Positions 8,499-17,422 of a DNA stretch of 64,000 bases are shown here, piece by piece. Below the pieces are notes generated by a model. It searched no databases and had not been told where the DNA came from. It saw only the letters and a program-made list of their open reading frames with translations. The position numbers were made by a program, and so were the translations under genes. This DNA is from JAFGIN01 sp050301235 (GTDB taxonomy: Bacteria; Fibrobacterota; Chitinivibrionia; Chitinivibrionales; Chitinispirillaceae): contig JBNKZD010000291.1 of NCBI GenBank assembly GCA_050301235.1, positions 1 through 64,000 on the forward strand, in the 5' to 3' direction. Numbering within the stretch: position 1 is the stretch's first letter; each line of letters opens with the position of its first letter.

Positions 8499-9095
8499 TT
8501 ACTTCTTTGACGAGAACGTGGTCATTTCGAATGAAGAAACAATTGTTTCCGGTTCGGTTTCAACAATAGCTTCTCCCTCTTGCTGCGGAATAACGTCCGC
8601 ATTAGCGAGGATACTAACGGATGTCAAATTAATTATCAATTGAAAATTCGCGAGAAATGCAAAAAAGTTTGCGAGATTATGATATGATCCTGACACGGTA
8701 ATATTATATCTGTTCTCAACATAATACTCTCTCTCAACATCGGCCAGAGGATTAAATTTGGTAGTGGTAATTCCGGATGCTCGCGCGACACCTGTAATCT
8801 CCCGGATGAGTTTGGGGATTTCCTTCTGATCCGGAAACATGGCTTTTAATGAATCTAACGTGTGCTGTGCCCGTTCCAGTTCCTCTTTCAGCATATTGAG
8901 CTGAGGTTTTAAAGCCATAATTGTTCTTAATGTATCATTTACACGACTCTTTTCCTGTTTTAACGTTGCAATTTCCGCATTGAGTGGCGTGTAAACCTGC
9001 TGATACCATAAAAAGCTTCCACCCACTGCAATTGCTGATATCAGCAATATAATTTTCAGTTTTGGATTTTTAAGATTTAAGTGCATTGACTTCAT
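8499..9095 (-). CDS. pilO: Type IV pilus inner-membrane assembly protein PilO
   Basis: 198 residues: a short cytoplasmic N-terminus, one membrane segment (about 13-30, KIILLISAIAVGGSFLWYQ), a coiled coil (about 35-90) and a ferredoxin-like periplasmic domain with the family's typical YNITVSGSYHNLANFFAFLANF and a preceding SGITTTKFNPL. It forms the alignment complex with PilN and PilP. It starts two bases after the pilN stop and is followed immediately by the pilP-like gene, consistent with translational coupling. Confidence 0.9.
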   Translation of the reverse strand: MKSMHLNLKNPKLKIILLISAIAVGGSFLWYQQVYTPLNAEIATLKQEKSRVNDTLRTIMALKPQLNMLKEELERAQHTLDSLKAMFPDQKEIPKLIREITGVARASGITTTKFNPLADVEREYYVENRYNITVSGSYHNLANFFAFLANFQLIINLTSVSILANADVIPQQEGEAIVETEPETIVSSFEMTTFSSKK

Positions 9096-9097
9096 TA

Positions 9098-9709
9098 TTA
9101 TTGTCCATTCGCAACTTGTGCAGTTTTCTGATCAGCCACAAGGTTAGCATCCGGATTAATTACACAGGATATTGCAAACCGATATACTTTTTCTTTTGGA
9201 TCAACCTGTTCAATATTTGAGAGATCAACACTGGTGATATATACACTCTCTTTTAAACTGGACATATAATTAGCTACTTCCGGAAAAGAATATGTTCTGC
9301 CCTCCATATGCAGAACCGGTGGAGCGCTATTCTCTTCTTTAATCGAAATGATCCATGTATATTCAGGAAGTCGTTGACTTATCTCTTCCATGAGTTTTAC
9401 CCATTTTTCTCTGTTTACACTTATTCTCTCAAGTGCACGTATCTTTCCCTGTATCGTTAATTTGTCTTCTCTGAGTCTGTTTATTTCATTCTGTATTGGT
9501 TTATTTACAGCAATCTGCTGTTTAATCGCCCGAATATCATTTTTATATTGTCCAATCGACGCCTGAAGAGTAGCTGTCCAGGAGAACAATCCAATTCCAA
9601 TGATCACAACACCCAATAATGGATAGACCACTTCACGTTTTAGTTTGAAGACTTTCTTATGAATTCGATATTCTGCCGGTAGCAGATTGATTTCTATTCG
9701 TTCTATCAT
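9098..9709 (-). CDS. pilN: Type IV pilus assembly protein PilN
   Basis: 203 residues. The N-terminal cytoplasmic motif IEINLLPAEYR is the classic PilM-binding peptide of PilN. It is followed by one membrane span (about 29-48), a coiled coil and a periplasmic ferredoxin-like domain containing LPEYTWIISIKEE and the family-typical GRTYSFPEVANYMSSLKES. It connects cytoplasmic PilM to periplasmic PilO and PilP. The ATG overlaps the pilM stop by four bases. Confidence 0.92.
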   Translation of the reverse strand: MIERIEINLLPAEYRIHKKVFKLKREVVYPLLGVVIIGIGLFSWTATLQASIGQYKNDIRAIKQQIAVNKPIQNEINRLREDKLTIQGKIRALERISVNREKWVKLMEEISQRLPEYTWIISIKEENSAPPVLHMEGRTYSFPEVANYMSSLKESVYITSVDLSNIEQVDPKEKVYRFAISCVINPDANLVADQKTAQVANGQ

Positions 9710-10779
9710 TCTTCATTCACTTTTCTAAGCGCAAGGCCTATTGCTACTGTAAGAAGAGCTGAAAAATGTTCAGGTTCAAGATTACCAAACAATCCAGGAT
9801 CGTATTTCACATGAGCCAGAGGATTAGATATCTCAACTTTAGTTGAATGACGGCGCTCAAAATGTGCTGCGAGTCCGGGAATATATGCGCCCCCTCCGGA
9901 AAGTACGACCTTATCGATCGCATCCGTTTTCTCAGAACTCCGGTAATAAGAAAATGCCAGATCTATACCAGATGACAACTCTTCAGCAGCATATTCAACA
10001 CATTGATTAACCTTTGCAGCATCAAGTGCCACAGTTCGTCCTTTCAATGCGAGTATCGACTCATCAACCGATAACCCAAGATTTCTCTGCAAAGTCTTAT
10101 TAAAAAACTCACCTGCGGTCGATATATCTCTTGTCGAATGATACACCCCATCTTTGACAAACGTTACATTTGTCAGATCGTGCCCAATATTAATAAGCGC
10201 TGTCACCCCATGCTGCGGCGTTCCCTGAGATTCGAGTGCATAACAGTTATTTATTGCAAAAGCATCAACGTCTACAATCACCGGCCTCAACCCGGCATCA
10301 TAAAGCAGATCAATATAAGACTGCATCACCTGATTTTTTGCTGCCACCAGCAACACTTCAATTTCATTTGTTTCTTTGTTTTTGTGAAGTATTTTATAAT
10401 CCAGTGTAATATCATCAACATCAAAAGGGCTTCGCTGTCCGGCTTCCCATAAGATCAGTTCCTCTGCATTTTCATTTGGATCGACTTTAAAAGTGAATTT
10501 ATCTGAAATGATACCATGCCCACTCATCGACATTACGACCTCGAGTATAGACGGATCACATTGATTCACAAGGGTGGTAATTGCATCAATTAAAACATCA
10601 CGTTTTTTAATTTCGCTGCCTTCAATGGTTCCGTTAGGTAACTCTTTTATTCCTGTTGCCTCAAGATAGTATCCATCACGAGAGTGTGACATTTTGACAA
10701 GCTTTATGGAGTGATTTCCAATATCCAGAGCAGCTGTTGAGTTATTTGGTTTTAATTTCGAAAAGAGTTTCATTTTCAT
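9706..10779 (-). CDS. pilM: Type IV pilus assembly ATPase-fold protein PilM
   Basis: 357 residues with an actin/FtsA-like fold: ALDIGNHSIKLVKMS (phosphate 1), GVTALINIGHDLTNVTFVKDG (phosphate 2, interrupted here only for citation as ALINIGHDLTNVTF) and VLSGGGAYIPGL (adenosine motif). It sits under the inner membrane and binds the N-terminal peptide of PilN. It is the first gene of the minus-strand operon pilM-N-O-P-Q. Two ATGs (residues 1 and 3) are both possible after an AGCGGGT site; the choice changes only two residues. No pilB, pilT or pilC lies in the window, so the pilus motor genes are elsewhere. Confidence 0.93.
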   Translation of the reverse strand: MKMKLFSKLKPNNSTAALDIGNHSIKLVKMSHSRDGYYLEATGIKELPNGTIEGSEIKKRDVLIDAITTLVNQCDPSILEVVMSMSGHGIISDKFTFKVDPNENAEELILWEAGQRSPFDVDDITLDYKILHKNKETNEIEVLLVAAKNQVMQSYIDLLYDAGLRPVIVDVDAFAINNCYALESQGTPQHGVTALINIGHDLTNVTFVKDGVYHSTRDISTAGEFFNKTLQRNLGLSVDESILALKGRTVALDAAKVNQCVEYAAEELSSGIDLAFSYYRSSEKTDAIDKVVLSGGGAYIPGLAAHFERRHSTKVEISNPLAHVKYDPGLFGNLEPEHFSALLTVAIGLALRKVNEE

Positions 10780-11028
10780 TACCCGCTCTGAGTATTAATG
10801 ACGTTCTTTTTTAAAAATGCAGACGGTAAAAACAACGCTATACCATCTCTTTATTCTTATTATATCGATCACGTTAAATGTTTGTCAATACTGAAAATCG
10901 ATAAAGGATTCATTTAAATACCAATGCACTATCTGCATTATTAATTTCCGAGATCAGATATTTTAATTGTACCATTGGTGCAACATAAAAACTATGGGCA
11001 AATTACTGAGGGACAATCAATTTTTTTC

Positions 11029-11499
11029 TTATAAGCGGTTCCAGATGGTGTCCTGCCCATTAATGGTTCCAATCAATCTGACAGTCCTCTGGTCAACAAT
11101 CGAACCAATTTGGCCTTTTGAAGTAACATTGAGAAACAGGGAATCACCGTTTGATTCTGATTCTACAATAACTGAATACCACCCCTGTTCATATTCAACA
11201 TGTTCAAAGCCGTCTCTCCAGGCTGGACGTTCACTTAACATCTGCATTGCATGAAGTAATCCATATTCACTTATTGCCATTACCTTTCGAACATTAATCT
11301 CTTCTTTATTGCGGTAGCTTTTTAAAATTAACAGTGCAGATACTGTGATTAACAGCAGTGTCGCTGCAACAATCAGTATGCGCATTGTAACCCCACCACC
11401 GTTATGAAGTAACTGGAAAAAATTCGTTATTCTGGAATAACCCATCTGGTGAGATGGTTTCCTGTTTATTAGTTTTTGTGCCGTTTGTTTCATAATCAT
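11029..11499 (-). CDS. Small membrane-anchored protein, possibly pilus/pseudopilus related
   Basis: 156 residues; an alternative ATG at residue 39 (base 11385) follows GGTGGGG and would give a 118-residue protein beginning MRILIVAATLLLITVSALLILKS, a single N-terminal membrane segment. The rest (about 60-156) is a predicted beta-rich soluble part with no recognised motif. Its position between the PilZ gene and the pilus operon, and the short anchored form, are reminiscent of PilX-like minor pilins, but there is no prepilin cleavage motif. It follows the PilZ gene by 20 bases and is probably co-transcribed with it. Confidence 0.55.
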   Translation of the reverse strand: MIMKQTAQKLINRKPSHQMGYSRITNFFQLLHNGGGVTMRILIVAATLLLITVSALLILKSYRNKEEINVRKVMAISEYGLLHAMQMLSERPAWRDGFEHVEYEQGWYSVIVESESNGDSLFLNVTSKGQIGSIVDQRTVRLIGTINGQDTIWNRL

Positions 11500-11519
11500 T
11501 TATTAAAAATTACCTTCCG

Positions 11520-12683
11520 TTATCGCCACTGATTGAGCTGCCGCTGTTTTTCAAAAACGAATTTGATAATTTTTTCACGTGATGGGGTATCGATATCGAG
11601 AAAGGTCACGTGATGACGATACATGGTTGTGGATTTTACATCAATCAGACTGACCTTCAAAATTTTCCCGGTCTGCCCGTTAAATGCGGCAGTACTGAGC
11701 TGAAAATTCATGCTTATCAGTTGCCCCGGAACCAGAGGTTTGTTAAGAAAAAAACTTATTCCTCCCCCACTGATATCCACCATCTTTGCTTCAAACTGCT
11801 TCCCAACTAAAGCTTTATCATCATCGCTTACCGCCTGAAGAATTCTCACCTTTACTGGTAAATTTATCTCAATCCTCACAAATTGTCTGAGCTGATTGCG
11901 TTTCATCTCCCTGGTGTGAGATAGCTCTACAATCAAACTGTCACGATCAAACGATAGAACCTTTGTATCAATAGCATACAAACCATCACCCTGACGGGCA
12001 AATGCAATTGTAACCTGTTGACCAGGATGAAATACAGAATCATCCTGCTGTCCTTGTTCGATCTGCACCCGAAGACACTGCTCAGGATTCATGATCACCA
12101 GTGCCCTGAGAGAAAGATACTTATTCGTGCCCGACAGCAATGTAATTTTCTGACCTATTTCAATATTTCTTGTTGAAGCAATCGGGTGTTCAAAGGGAAG
12201 ATAATTGTATCCCAATTTTTTACGGATGTTTGATAACTGATTGCACTCATCTGCCAAGTCTTTGGATGAAAGATTTTTTTGTCTTAGTAACTCGATCTCC
12301 TTTTCTATACAAATCTCAAATATCGCAATTGACTGAAATATGATATTCAGATCATTTAAATTACTGTGTATTGCAAGCTGTTTCAACCGTGATACTTCAT
12401 TGGGCGTCAGCTCAGCTTTTTCCACATACTCTTTGAAAATTGCTTCGGCCAGTTCACGCTTATCCTGATGCGTTTTCTGTCTTGTCCGGAAATTAAAAAA
12501 GAGCAAAACACTTATGCCCATAAGGAATGCAAGAAAAACCCCAATTATTATTCTGGAATCTGCTCCACGCCAATTAATCTGTTCGATAAGACTCTGAGCA
12601 CTTATAACGGCTTGAATATTTAAAATCAACACCGCAATCAGAATACATTTCGGGAAATACTTTCTTGCGAAATCAAGTAACAT
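11520..12683 (-). CDS. Membrane-anchored PilZ-domain c-di-GMP receptor
   Basis: 387 residues with a membrane segment near residue 10-28 and another at about 45-62. A helical region follows (about 70-150), then a YcgR-N/PilZN-like beta domain (about 165-255), then a PilZ domain (about 258-375). The PilZ motifs are intact: the arginine motif in RQFVRIE and DISGGG, which together bind cyclic di-GMP. Such proteins brake flagella or control pili and exopolysaccharide. Its location next to the pilus operon suggests pilus or surface-attachment control, but this is inference. It is divergent from the small gene at 12874. Confidence 0.85.
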   Translation of the reverse strand: MLLDFARKYFPKCILIAVLILNIQAVISAQSLIEQINWRGADSRIIIGVFLAFLMGISVLLFFNFRTRQKTHQDKRELAEAIFKEYVEKAELTPNEVSRLKQLAIHSNLNDLNIIFQSIAIFEICIEKEIELLRQKNLSSKDLADECNQLSNIRKKLGYNYLPFEHPIASTRNIEIGQKITLLSGTNKYLSLRALVIMNPEQCLRVQIEQGQQDDSVFHPGQQVTIAFARQGDGLYAIDTKVLSFDRDSLIVELSHTREMKRNQLRQFVRIEINLPVKVRILQAVSDDDKALVGKQFEAKMVDISGGGISFFLNKPLVPGQLISMNFQLSTAAFNGQTGKILKVSLIDVKSTTMYRHHVTFLDIDTPSREKIIKFVFEKQRQLNQWR

Positions 12684-12873
12684 AAAACGCCTCTATTAAT
12701 CCTATCTTCTGATGAGATGATTGTCTATGTTTTTTTAAATAAATATCTTAACCACATTCACCACAGGTAATCTTTGATGGTTTCATTGATTGAGTGACAG
12801 CTTTAAAAGCAGAATAAATAGTTGTACTATATTACTCTGTAATGATACAATAAAAAAACATCAGGAGTAATTA

Positions 12874-13188
12874 ATGAAAAAAATACCTGTAGACCAGACT
12901 CAGGATGGAATGATTCTTTTTCGGGACATCTGTGGCCCATCAGGGAATATTCTACTATCTAAAGGAACCGTCATTACCTCAGCGCTTGGGCGCAGGTTGA
13001 AAAACTGGGGTATTGCCACTATTGTGATTGAGGGAGAGGAAGAATCCACAACAGAGCAGAAAGAGGTTTCGGTTTCTTCTGATGAGCTCAAGACACAAAT
13101 GCAAGCTGTTTTTGCCGATGTAATTGATAAACCAATTATGAAAAAAATATTCATTGCAGCTTATCAGTACCGTTTACACAAAAACTAA
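12874..13188 (+). CDS. Small protein resembling the N-terminal module of HD-GYP/HDOD proteins
   Basis: 104 residues starting after CAGGAG. The first half (DQTQDGMILFRDICGPSGNILLSKGTVIT-type sequence, about 5-50) resembles the small beta module that precedes HD-GYP domains in many c-di-GMP phosphodiesterases: 'GM.L..DI...G..LL.KGT.I'. The second half is helical and charged. It precedes an HDOD gene by 50 bases on the same strand, so it may be a separate regulatory subunit of it. No catalytic residues are present and the function is unknown. Confidence 0.65.
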   Translation: MKKIPVDQTQDGMILFRDICGPSGNILLSKGTVITSALGRRLKNWGIATIVIEGEEESTTEQKEVSVSSDELKTQMQAVFADVIDKPIMKKIFIAAYQYRLHKN

Positions 13189-13238
13189 CCGGATCAGGTT
13201 TCAGTAACTTTTAGGATTTCATAGTATAAGGATTTCAC

Positions 13239-14099
13239 GTGCAGGAAAAAAGAAATATCAGACAATCGTTAGAATCCATTTCTACAATACCAACGCTTCC
13301 GGTGGTAATTGAAAAACTCACTCGTCTGCTCCAGAATCCAAAAACCTCGGCAGAAGAGGTCGGAAAAGCAATTACAACGGATCAGGCTCTGGCATCAAAA
13401 GTTCTTAAACTTGTAAATTCAGCATTCTATGGTTTTCCCGGCAGGATCAGTACCATAACGCATGCAATTGTTATACTAGGTTTTTCAACAGTTAAAAATG
13501 TTGTGCTTACCGCCTCAATATTCGATGCATTCAGAAAACAGGGTACAGGAATTGACGGATTTGATCTTGAACACTTCTGGCTTCACTCAATTGCCTGTGG
13601 TGCAGCAGCTCAATCAATTGCAAAAACCACTGGTAATAATCAAAAAGAGGAGTGTTTTATAGCTGGATTGATTCACGATATTGGCAAAATTATTCTTTGT
13701 CAGTACCTACCTGGTGATTTCCGTGATGCATATCTTCATGCAAAAGAGCATTCAGTTCTTTTTTTTGAAAGTGAAAAAATACTCTTTGATGTAACCCATC
13801 AGGAGGTTGGAGGCTTTCTCGCTCAGAGATGGAATCTGCCAAAAGATCTCCAGAATGCGGTCAAATTTCATCACGATCCATCAACGGCACGAGATCATTA
13901 CACCATGACTGCAATTGTTCATTGCGCCGATATTTTTATTCGTGCACTTGATTATGGTAATGGTGGTGATAGTAAAATACCTGTAATGAGCGAACACGTC
14001 TGGAAAAATCTTGGATTGGATGCAATTCCACTAAACCAGCTGTTTGAAGCAATCAATGATGAGATCGAAAAGGCATCAGTGTTTGTTCAGCTTACCTGA
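13239..14099 (+). CDS. HDOD-domain signalling protein
   Basis: 286 residues with a GTG start after ATAAGGA. The HDOD domain covers about residues 12-215: IPTLPVVIEKLTRLL, DQALASKVLKLVNSAFYG, ITHAIVILGF and the HD motif GLIHDIGKIIL, followed by HQEVGGFLAQRWNLP and a second conserved region AVKFHH. HDOD proteins act in regulatory networks for motility, pili and second messengers; most lack proven enzymatic activity. Here the metal-binding His-Asp pair is present. It is probably co-transcribed with the small gene at 12874. It ends three bases from a convergent small gene. Confidence 0.88.
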   Translation: MQEKRNIRQSLESISTIPTLPVVIEKLTRLLQNPKTSAEEVGKAITTDQALASKVLKLVNSAFYGFPGRISTITHAIVILGFSTVKNVVLTASIFDAFRKQGTGIDGFDLEHFWLHSIACGAAAQSIAKTTGNNQKEECFIAGLIHDIGKIILCQYLPGDFRDAYLHAKEHSVLFFESEKILFDVTHQEVGGFLAQRWNLPKDLQNAVKFHHDPSTARDHYTMTAIVHCADIFIRALDYGNGGDSKIPVMSEHVWKNLGLDAIPLNQLFEAINDEIEKASVFVQLT

Positions 14100-14102
14100 T
14101 TA

Positions 14103-14306
14103 TTACTCAGGAAGGTTGTTGTTGCCATTAAATAGTATCGCCTGTTCCTGTTCCATTTCAGCGATTTTCTGTTTCAGTTCTTTACGTGCAGCCTGCTTCT
14201 GATAATAATCTTTTGGTAATTCAAGTCCTCTGAGAAAAACATACAGAGCTGCAACCCCGATCAGAATTCCGATCTGTAATGATAGTGGTACATTGAAAAT
14301 ATCCAT
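14103..14306 (-). CDS. Small single-span membrane protein
   Basis: 67 residues: a membrane segment (about 9-28, LQIGILIGVAALYVFLRGL) followed by a charged helical tail (about 35-60, KQAARKELKQKIAEMEQEQ) likely to form a coiled coil. No family was recognised. It follows the gpgS gene by three bases on the same strand, so it is probably translated with it and may be a membrane partner, though nothing shows this directly. Confidence 0.55.
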   Translation of the reverse strand: MDIFNVPLSLQIGILIGVAALYVFLRGLELPKDYYQKQAARKELKQKIAEMEQEQAILFNGNNNLPE

Positions 14307-14309
14307 ATA

Positions 14310-15224
14310 TTAAACCCCGACCATTTGAATATAAGGCTCTAACTCGACATCATATTGAGCTTTATTTTTAATTATATCACTATTTTCAAAAAAACGCTCA
14401 AAGCATTCATCAGAAAGTACGGATTTTCCATGAACATGCATCTTCTGTAAAAATACACGTAGAATTGCGGACGCCATTATTCGAAGTTCCTGAATTGAAC
14501 GATTTCGATGAGCTCTTCGCTCCATATCCACCTGAGCAATAGCATTAATTCCACAGGAAAAGTAGGTGTCAAGAAGTAACCCTATCTCCACTGCATATCC
14601 TGACCAGAATGGAAATTTTCTGAATACATCCCGACGCAACGCATATTCTCCGGAAAGCGGCTGTAAAAGGTTGATGAGTTCGGGAACAAAGAGTTCGATC
14701 AGCGGTTTTACAAGGAGTTCTGTAACCCTTCCACCCTGCTGAGCATACAGATTGGAATCTATCATCAATGGACGATCATAAAATGATTTAACCAGTGCCT
14801 TTTCCGGATATTCAAGCATGACACCTAATAACCCATAAATGAACCGGTGATCAAATTCAACCAGGTCCGAGTCAATAAACAGCAGTATCTCTCCATTAGC
14901 AACGAACTGTGATTTCCAGAGTGCAACACCCTTTCCCTTACACTGCACCTTTGGATAAATAGTATCAATGATATGAACCGTCGCACCATTGTCAGCTGCT
15001 ATTTTCGCAGTTTCATCAGATGAACAACCATCAATGACCAGTATCTCATCAACAAGGGGTACATCTTGAGTACAACACTTTTTTATGGCTGCAACGATAG
15101 GCCCTATCGTAGATGCTTCATTTAAAGCAGGTATAACCACTGACACAGATTGTGATGTCTGCTGTTTCATTGTGGCAAGAGCATTCAGATCAGAATAACG
15201 GGAATAATGAAATGTTTCAATCAC
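14310..15224 (-). CDS. gpgS: Glucosyl-3-phosphoglycerate synthase (GT81)
   Basis: 304 residues with a GTG start placed by GGAGG ten bases upstream. The GT-A fold begins VSVVIPALNEASTIG, with DEILVIDGCSSDETA, the lysine-rich KGKGVALWKS, the metal-binding FIDSDLV, and the family-specific GGRVTELLVKPL and QPLSGEYALRR. The enzyme transfers glucose from an NDP-glucose to 3-phosphoglycerate, the first step to glucosylglycerate, a compatible solute or a primer for methylglucose polysaccharide. No glucosyl-3-phosphoglycerate phosphatase (gpgP) is seen nearby, so dephosphorylation must be encoded elsewhere. The neighbouring genes give no pathway clue. Confidence 0.85.
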   Translation of the reverse strand: MIETFHYSRYSDLNALATMKQQTSQSVSVVIPALNEASTIGPIVAAIKKCCTQDVPLVDEILVIDGCSSDETAKIAADNGATVHIIDTIYPKVQCKGKGVALWKSQFVANGEILLFIDSDLVEFDHRFIYGLLGVMLEYPEKALVKSFYDRPLMIDSNLYAQQGGRVTELLVKPLIELFVPELINLLQPLSGEYALRRDVFRKFPFWSGYAVEIGLLLDTYFSCGINAIAQVDMERRAHRNRSIQELRIMASAILRVFLQKMHVHGKSVLSDECFERFFENSDIIKNKAQYDVELEPYIQMVGV

Positions 15225-15390
15225 TTAGCTACATCCTCCATTGAATCACTCAAAATAGTTCCCTAATTGAATGTTACAATGATAAATTGTTCAGGTAGTC
15301 CACATTATTGGAATGACTTAATAATTATATATATATTTCTATATATTATAAGTGTGTTTTTAGTACCAGCTATATTTTGAGGATTTATTA

Positions 15391-16530
15391 ATGAATACAT
15401 CAGTGAAACCTCCCAATTCGTCTATTCAAGAAAATCCAGCACATGTGGTCCAGGCACAATATGTTATGAACACAATCTTCAAACTATTCTCTCTATTACT
15501 CTTTTTATCGGCATTTTCACCATTATTCTCAAAAACAATTCGTCTATCTCCCAAAATTCCGGTCAGACCTCTCCCTGTCCGCAATGTTGAATACAGTCCT
15601 GATGGAAAATTGATTGCAGTCCCGAATCTGATCACGGCAGGATGTGTTGCGATATTTTCTGTTTCGGATCAGAGCAAAATTGCTGCACTGCCATCACGGG
15701 TAACCGATAAAAATTTTTACCGGGTTGCAGGTGTGTTTTATTTCGCTAATCCAAAAAAGGATGCACCCGAGCTTGTCTATTTAAATCTTCCGGAATTGTT
15801 GAGTGGTTACTCGGTTTCATTTTCTCCAAGCGGAGAGGAACTCGCAATCGCCGGAGGAGACAAAGTTTACATTTATACCACAAAAGATTGGAAGCAGGCA
15901 CATACTATCACCATTTCACCAAACACCACACGTTGCATATATTCTTCAAATGGTGAATATCTGGCAGCCCTTGCTGATGGGAAAATTTACATTTTCAATA
16001 CAGTTAATAATTCTGTTCGTGCAACCATAGAACCTGCGACCGGACATCTGTTTGCCGATTTCACGTTTTCACAGGATTGCTCCATAATCGCAGCACTGGA
16101 ATACCGAAACATTGTCATGGACCACACGCCAAGGGTTCGTCTTTTCAGCTCCCGAAATGGTGATATCGAAAGAGAGCTCCCCTATCTTGAAGAAAAATTA
16201 AATGATAATCCAGGCGGACACTACCCGATGATATCATTTACTCCTGCAGACAGCGCGCTGATAGTTTCAAGTGATAAGGCCTTCGGTGCAAAAACTATAG
16301 TTATGAAAAGTAATGATGGCAGCAAGATACGCGAATTAAAAGGAGCCCACCACAAGCTCTCCCCGGATATGTCGATGATTGCTGTTGGAGGAATTATTTA
16401 CGATGTGAAAACATGGAACGCACTTGGAAAGTATCCTTCCGGAACGCTCTGCGCTGCGTTTTCACCTACTGATCGGACGATTGTTACGGTTGGGGTTGAG
16501 TCGATGAGGAGATACAGGATAGAGAAATGA
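15391..16530 (+). CDS. Exported beta-propeller (WD40/YVTN-like) protein
   Basis: 379 residues; ATG after TGAGG. A hydrophobic export segment lies at about 28-48 (NTIFKLFSLLLFLSAFSP), preceded by a 25-residue polar extension; an internal ATG at residue 26 would give a normal signal peptide. The mature part repeats the pattern 'V.YSPDGKLIAV', 'VSFSPSGEELAIAGGDKVYIY', 'CIYSSNGEYLAALADGKIYIF', typical of propeller blades of about 40 residues. Such folds serve as protein-binding scaffolds; no enzyme signature is seen. It is divergent from gpgS across an AT-rich 166-base region. Confidence 0.7.
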   Translation: MNTSVKPPNSSIQENPAHVVQAQYVMNTIFKLFSLLLFLSAFSPLFSKTIRLSPKIPVRPLPVRNVEYSPDGKLIAVPNLITAGCVAIFSVSDQSKIAALPSRVTDKNFYRVAGVFYFANPKKDAPELVYLNLPELLSGYSVSFSPSGEELAIAGGDKVYIYTTKDWKQAHTITISPNTTRCIYSSNGEYLAALADGKIYIFNTVNNSVRATIEPATGHLFADFTFSQDCSIIAALEYRNIVMDHTPRVRLFSSRNGDIERELPYLEEKLNDNPGGHYPMISFTPADSALIVSSDKAFGAKTIVMKSNDGSKIRELKGAHHKLSPDMSMIAVGGIIYDVKTWNALGKYPSGTLCAAFSPTDRTIVTVGVESMRRYRIEK

Positions 16531-16550
16531 CAGAAACCGCGCTATTCGCG

Positions 16551-16650
16551 TCGCCTCACCCCCTCAGTCCCCCTCTCCATTCGATGTAGAGGGGGAAGAA
16601 GAGAAAAATGCGTTTGCCCCCTTTCTCCAGAAGTGGAGAGAGGCGAATGT
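16551..16650. repeat. GC-rich palindromic repeat, copy A
   Basis: A C/G-rich block with the order: CACCCCCTCAGTCCCCCTC, inverted partner AGAGGGGGAAGAAG, then CCCCCTTTCTCC...GTGGAGAGAGGCG. The same order recurs at 40528-40640 (copy B). Both are intergenic and start near an ATTCGC sequence. REP-like extragenic palindromes of this general composition are common in many bacterial genomes; no transposase is associated here. Confidence 0.75.
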
Positions 16651-16715
16651 GAAACATGCAACATTAGTGCTCCTCGTATTCGTTATTCGATATTTCCTTC
16701 CCCACTCCCCCCCAT

Positions 16716-17132
16716 TCAAAACGAAAACATTATCAACGGAACCACCGTCAGCCCCGCAAACCCACCCGCAATAATCTTATCTCCCGTTTTGATCTGGTCA
16801 TCAACGCCGGCAGAAACCGCCATCCAGACAGATGCTCCGGTTACCAGAAAACCGACTACACGATGAGTGGTTCTTACCCAACTCATATTTTCTGAATGAG
16901 CAAACATTGATGTCGCCCCAAGTCCGGCATTCACTCCAAGTAGTGATAAAGAAGTGATCGCGGAAGCTTTATTGTTTGCAGACTCGGTTTTAAGCATCTG
17001 AACACCGGTATATATCCCCGCACCATCAAGAAGTGGTATCGAAATAATGTGCGCCAGGGTCTTTTTATCCATTCCGTTTGAAATTCCGACCAACATCATC
17101 ATAATCAGGATGATATTTCTGCTTTTCATCAT
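16716..17132 (-). CDS. Small integral membrane protein of unknown function
   Basis: 138 residues. An N-terminal signal or membrane segment (about 4-20, RNIILIMMMLVGISNG) is followed by three further hydrophobic segments (about 28-45, 55-75, 90-108, and the C-terminus 118-138). It resembles no family I can name. It is divergent from the GH8 gene, with 290 bases between. AGGAAA precedes the start. Confidence 0.5.
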   Translation of the reverse strand: MMKSRNIILIMMMLVGISNGMDKKTLAHIISIPLLDGAGIYTGVQMLKTESANNKASAITSLSLLGVNAGLGATSMFAHSENMSWVRTTHRVVGFLVTGASVWMAVSAGVDDQIKTGDKIIAGGFAGLTVVPLIMFSF

Positions 17133-17422
17133 GTTTTTCCTCCATTAATGAACATACACATTGTTTTTAAACGATATTTTATGAAAAAACCATCTATATT
17201 TGAGTAACTTATACAATATACTATCTGATAGATTTAATCATGTAACCATCAATTTAATCATTTAAGTTACGTGTATCGTTTGAAAGTTATTTTATTGATG
17301 ATTTCAGCGATTAAATTAATGTAGATTGGTAGCTATTGAGTACTCTTGAACAGACTCCTTTAATATAGACACAAATACTGAGAGGTAACTACTTAGTATT
17401 AAATTTCCGGAGATTACAATAT

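Noticed and set aside
12781..12873. Promoter TTGTAC-18-TACAAT before the small gene at 12874
   Set aside because: The -35 matches the consensus at only three positions in an AT-rich stretch, too weak to list.
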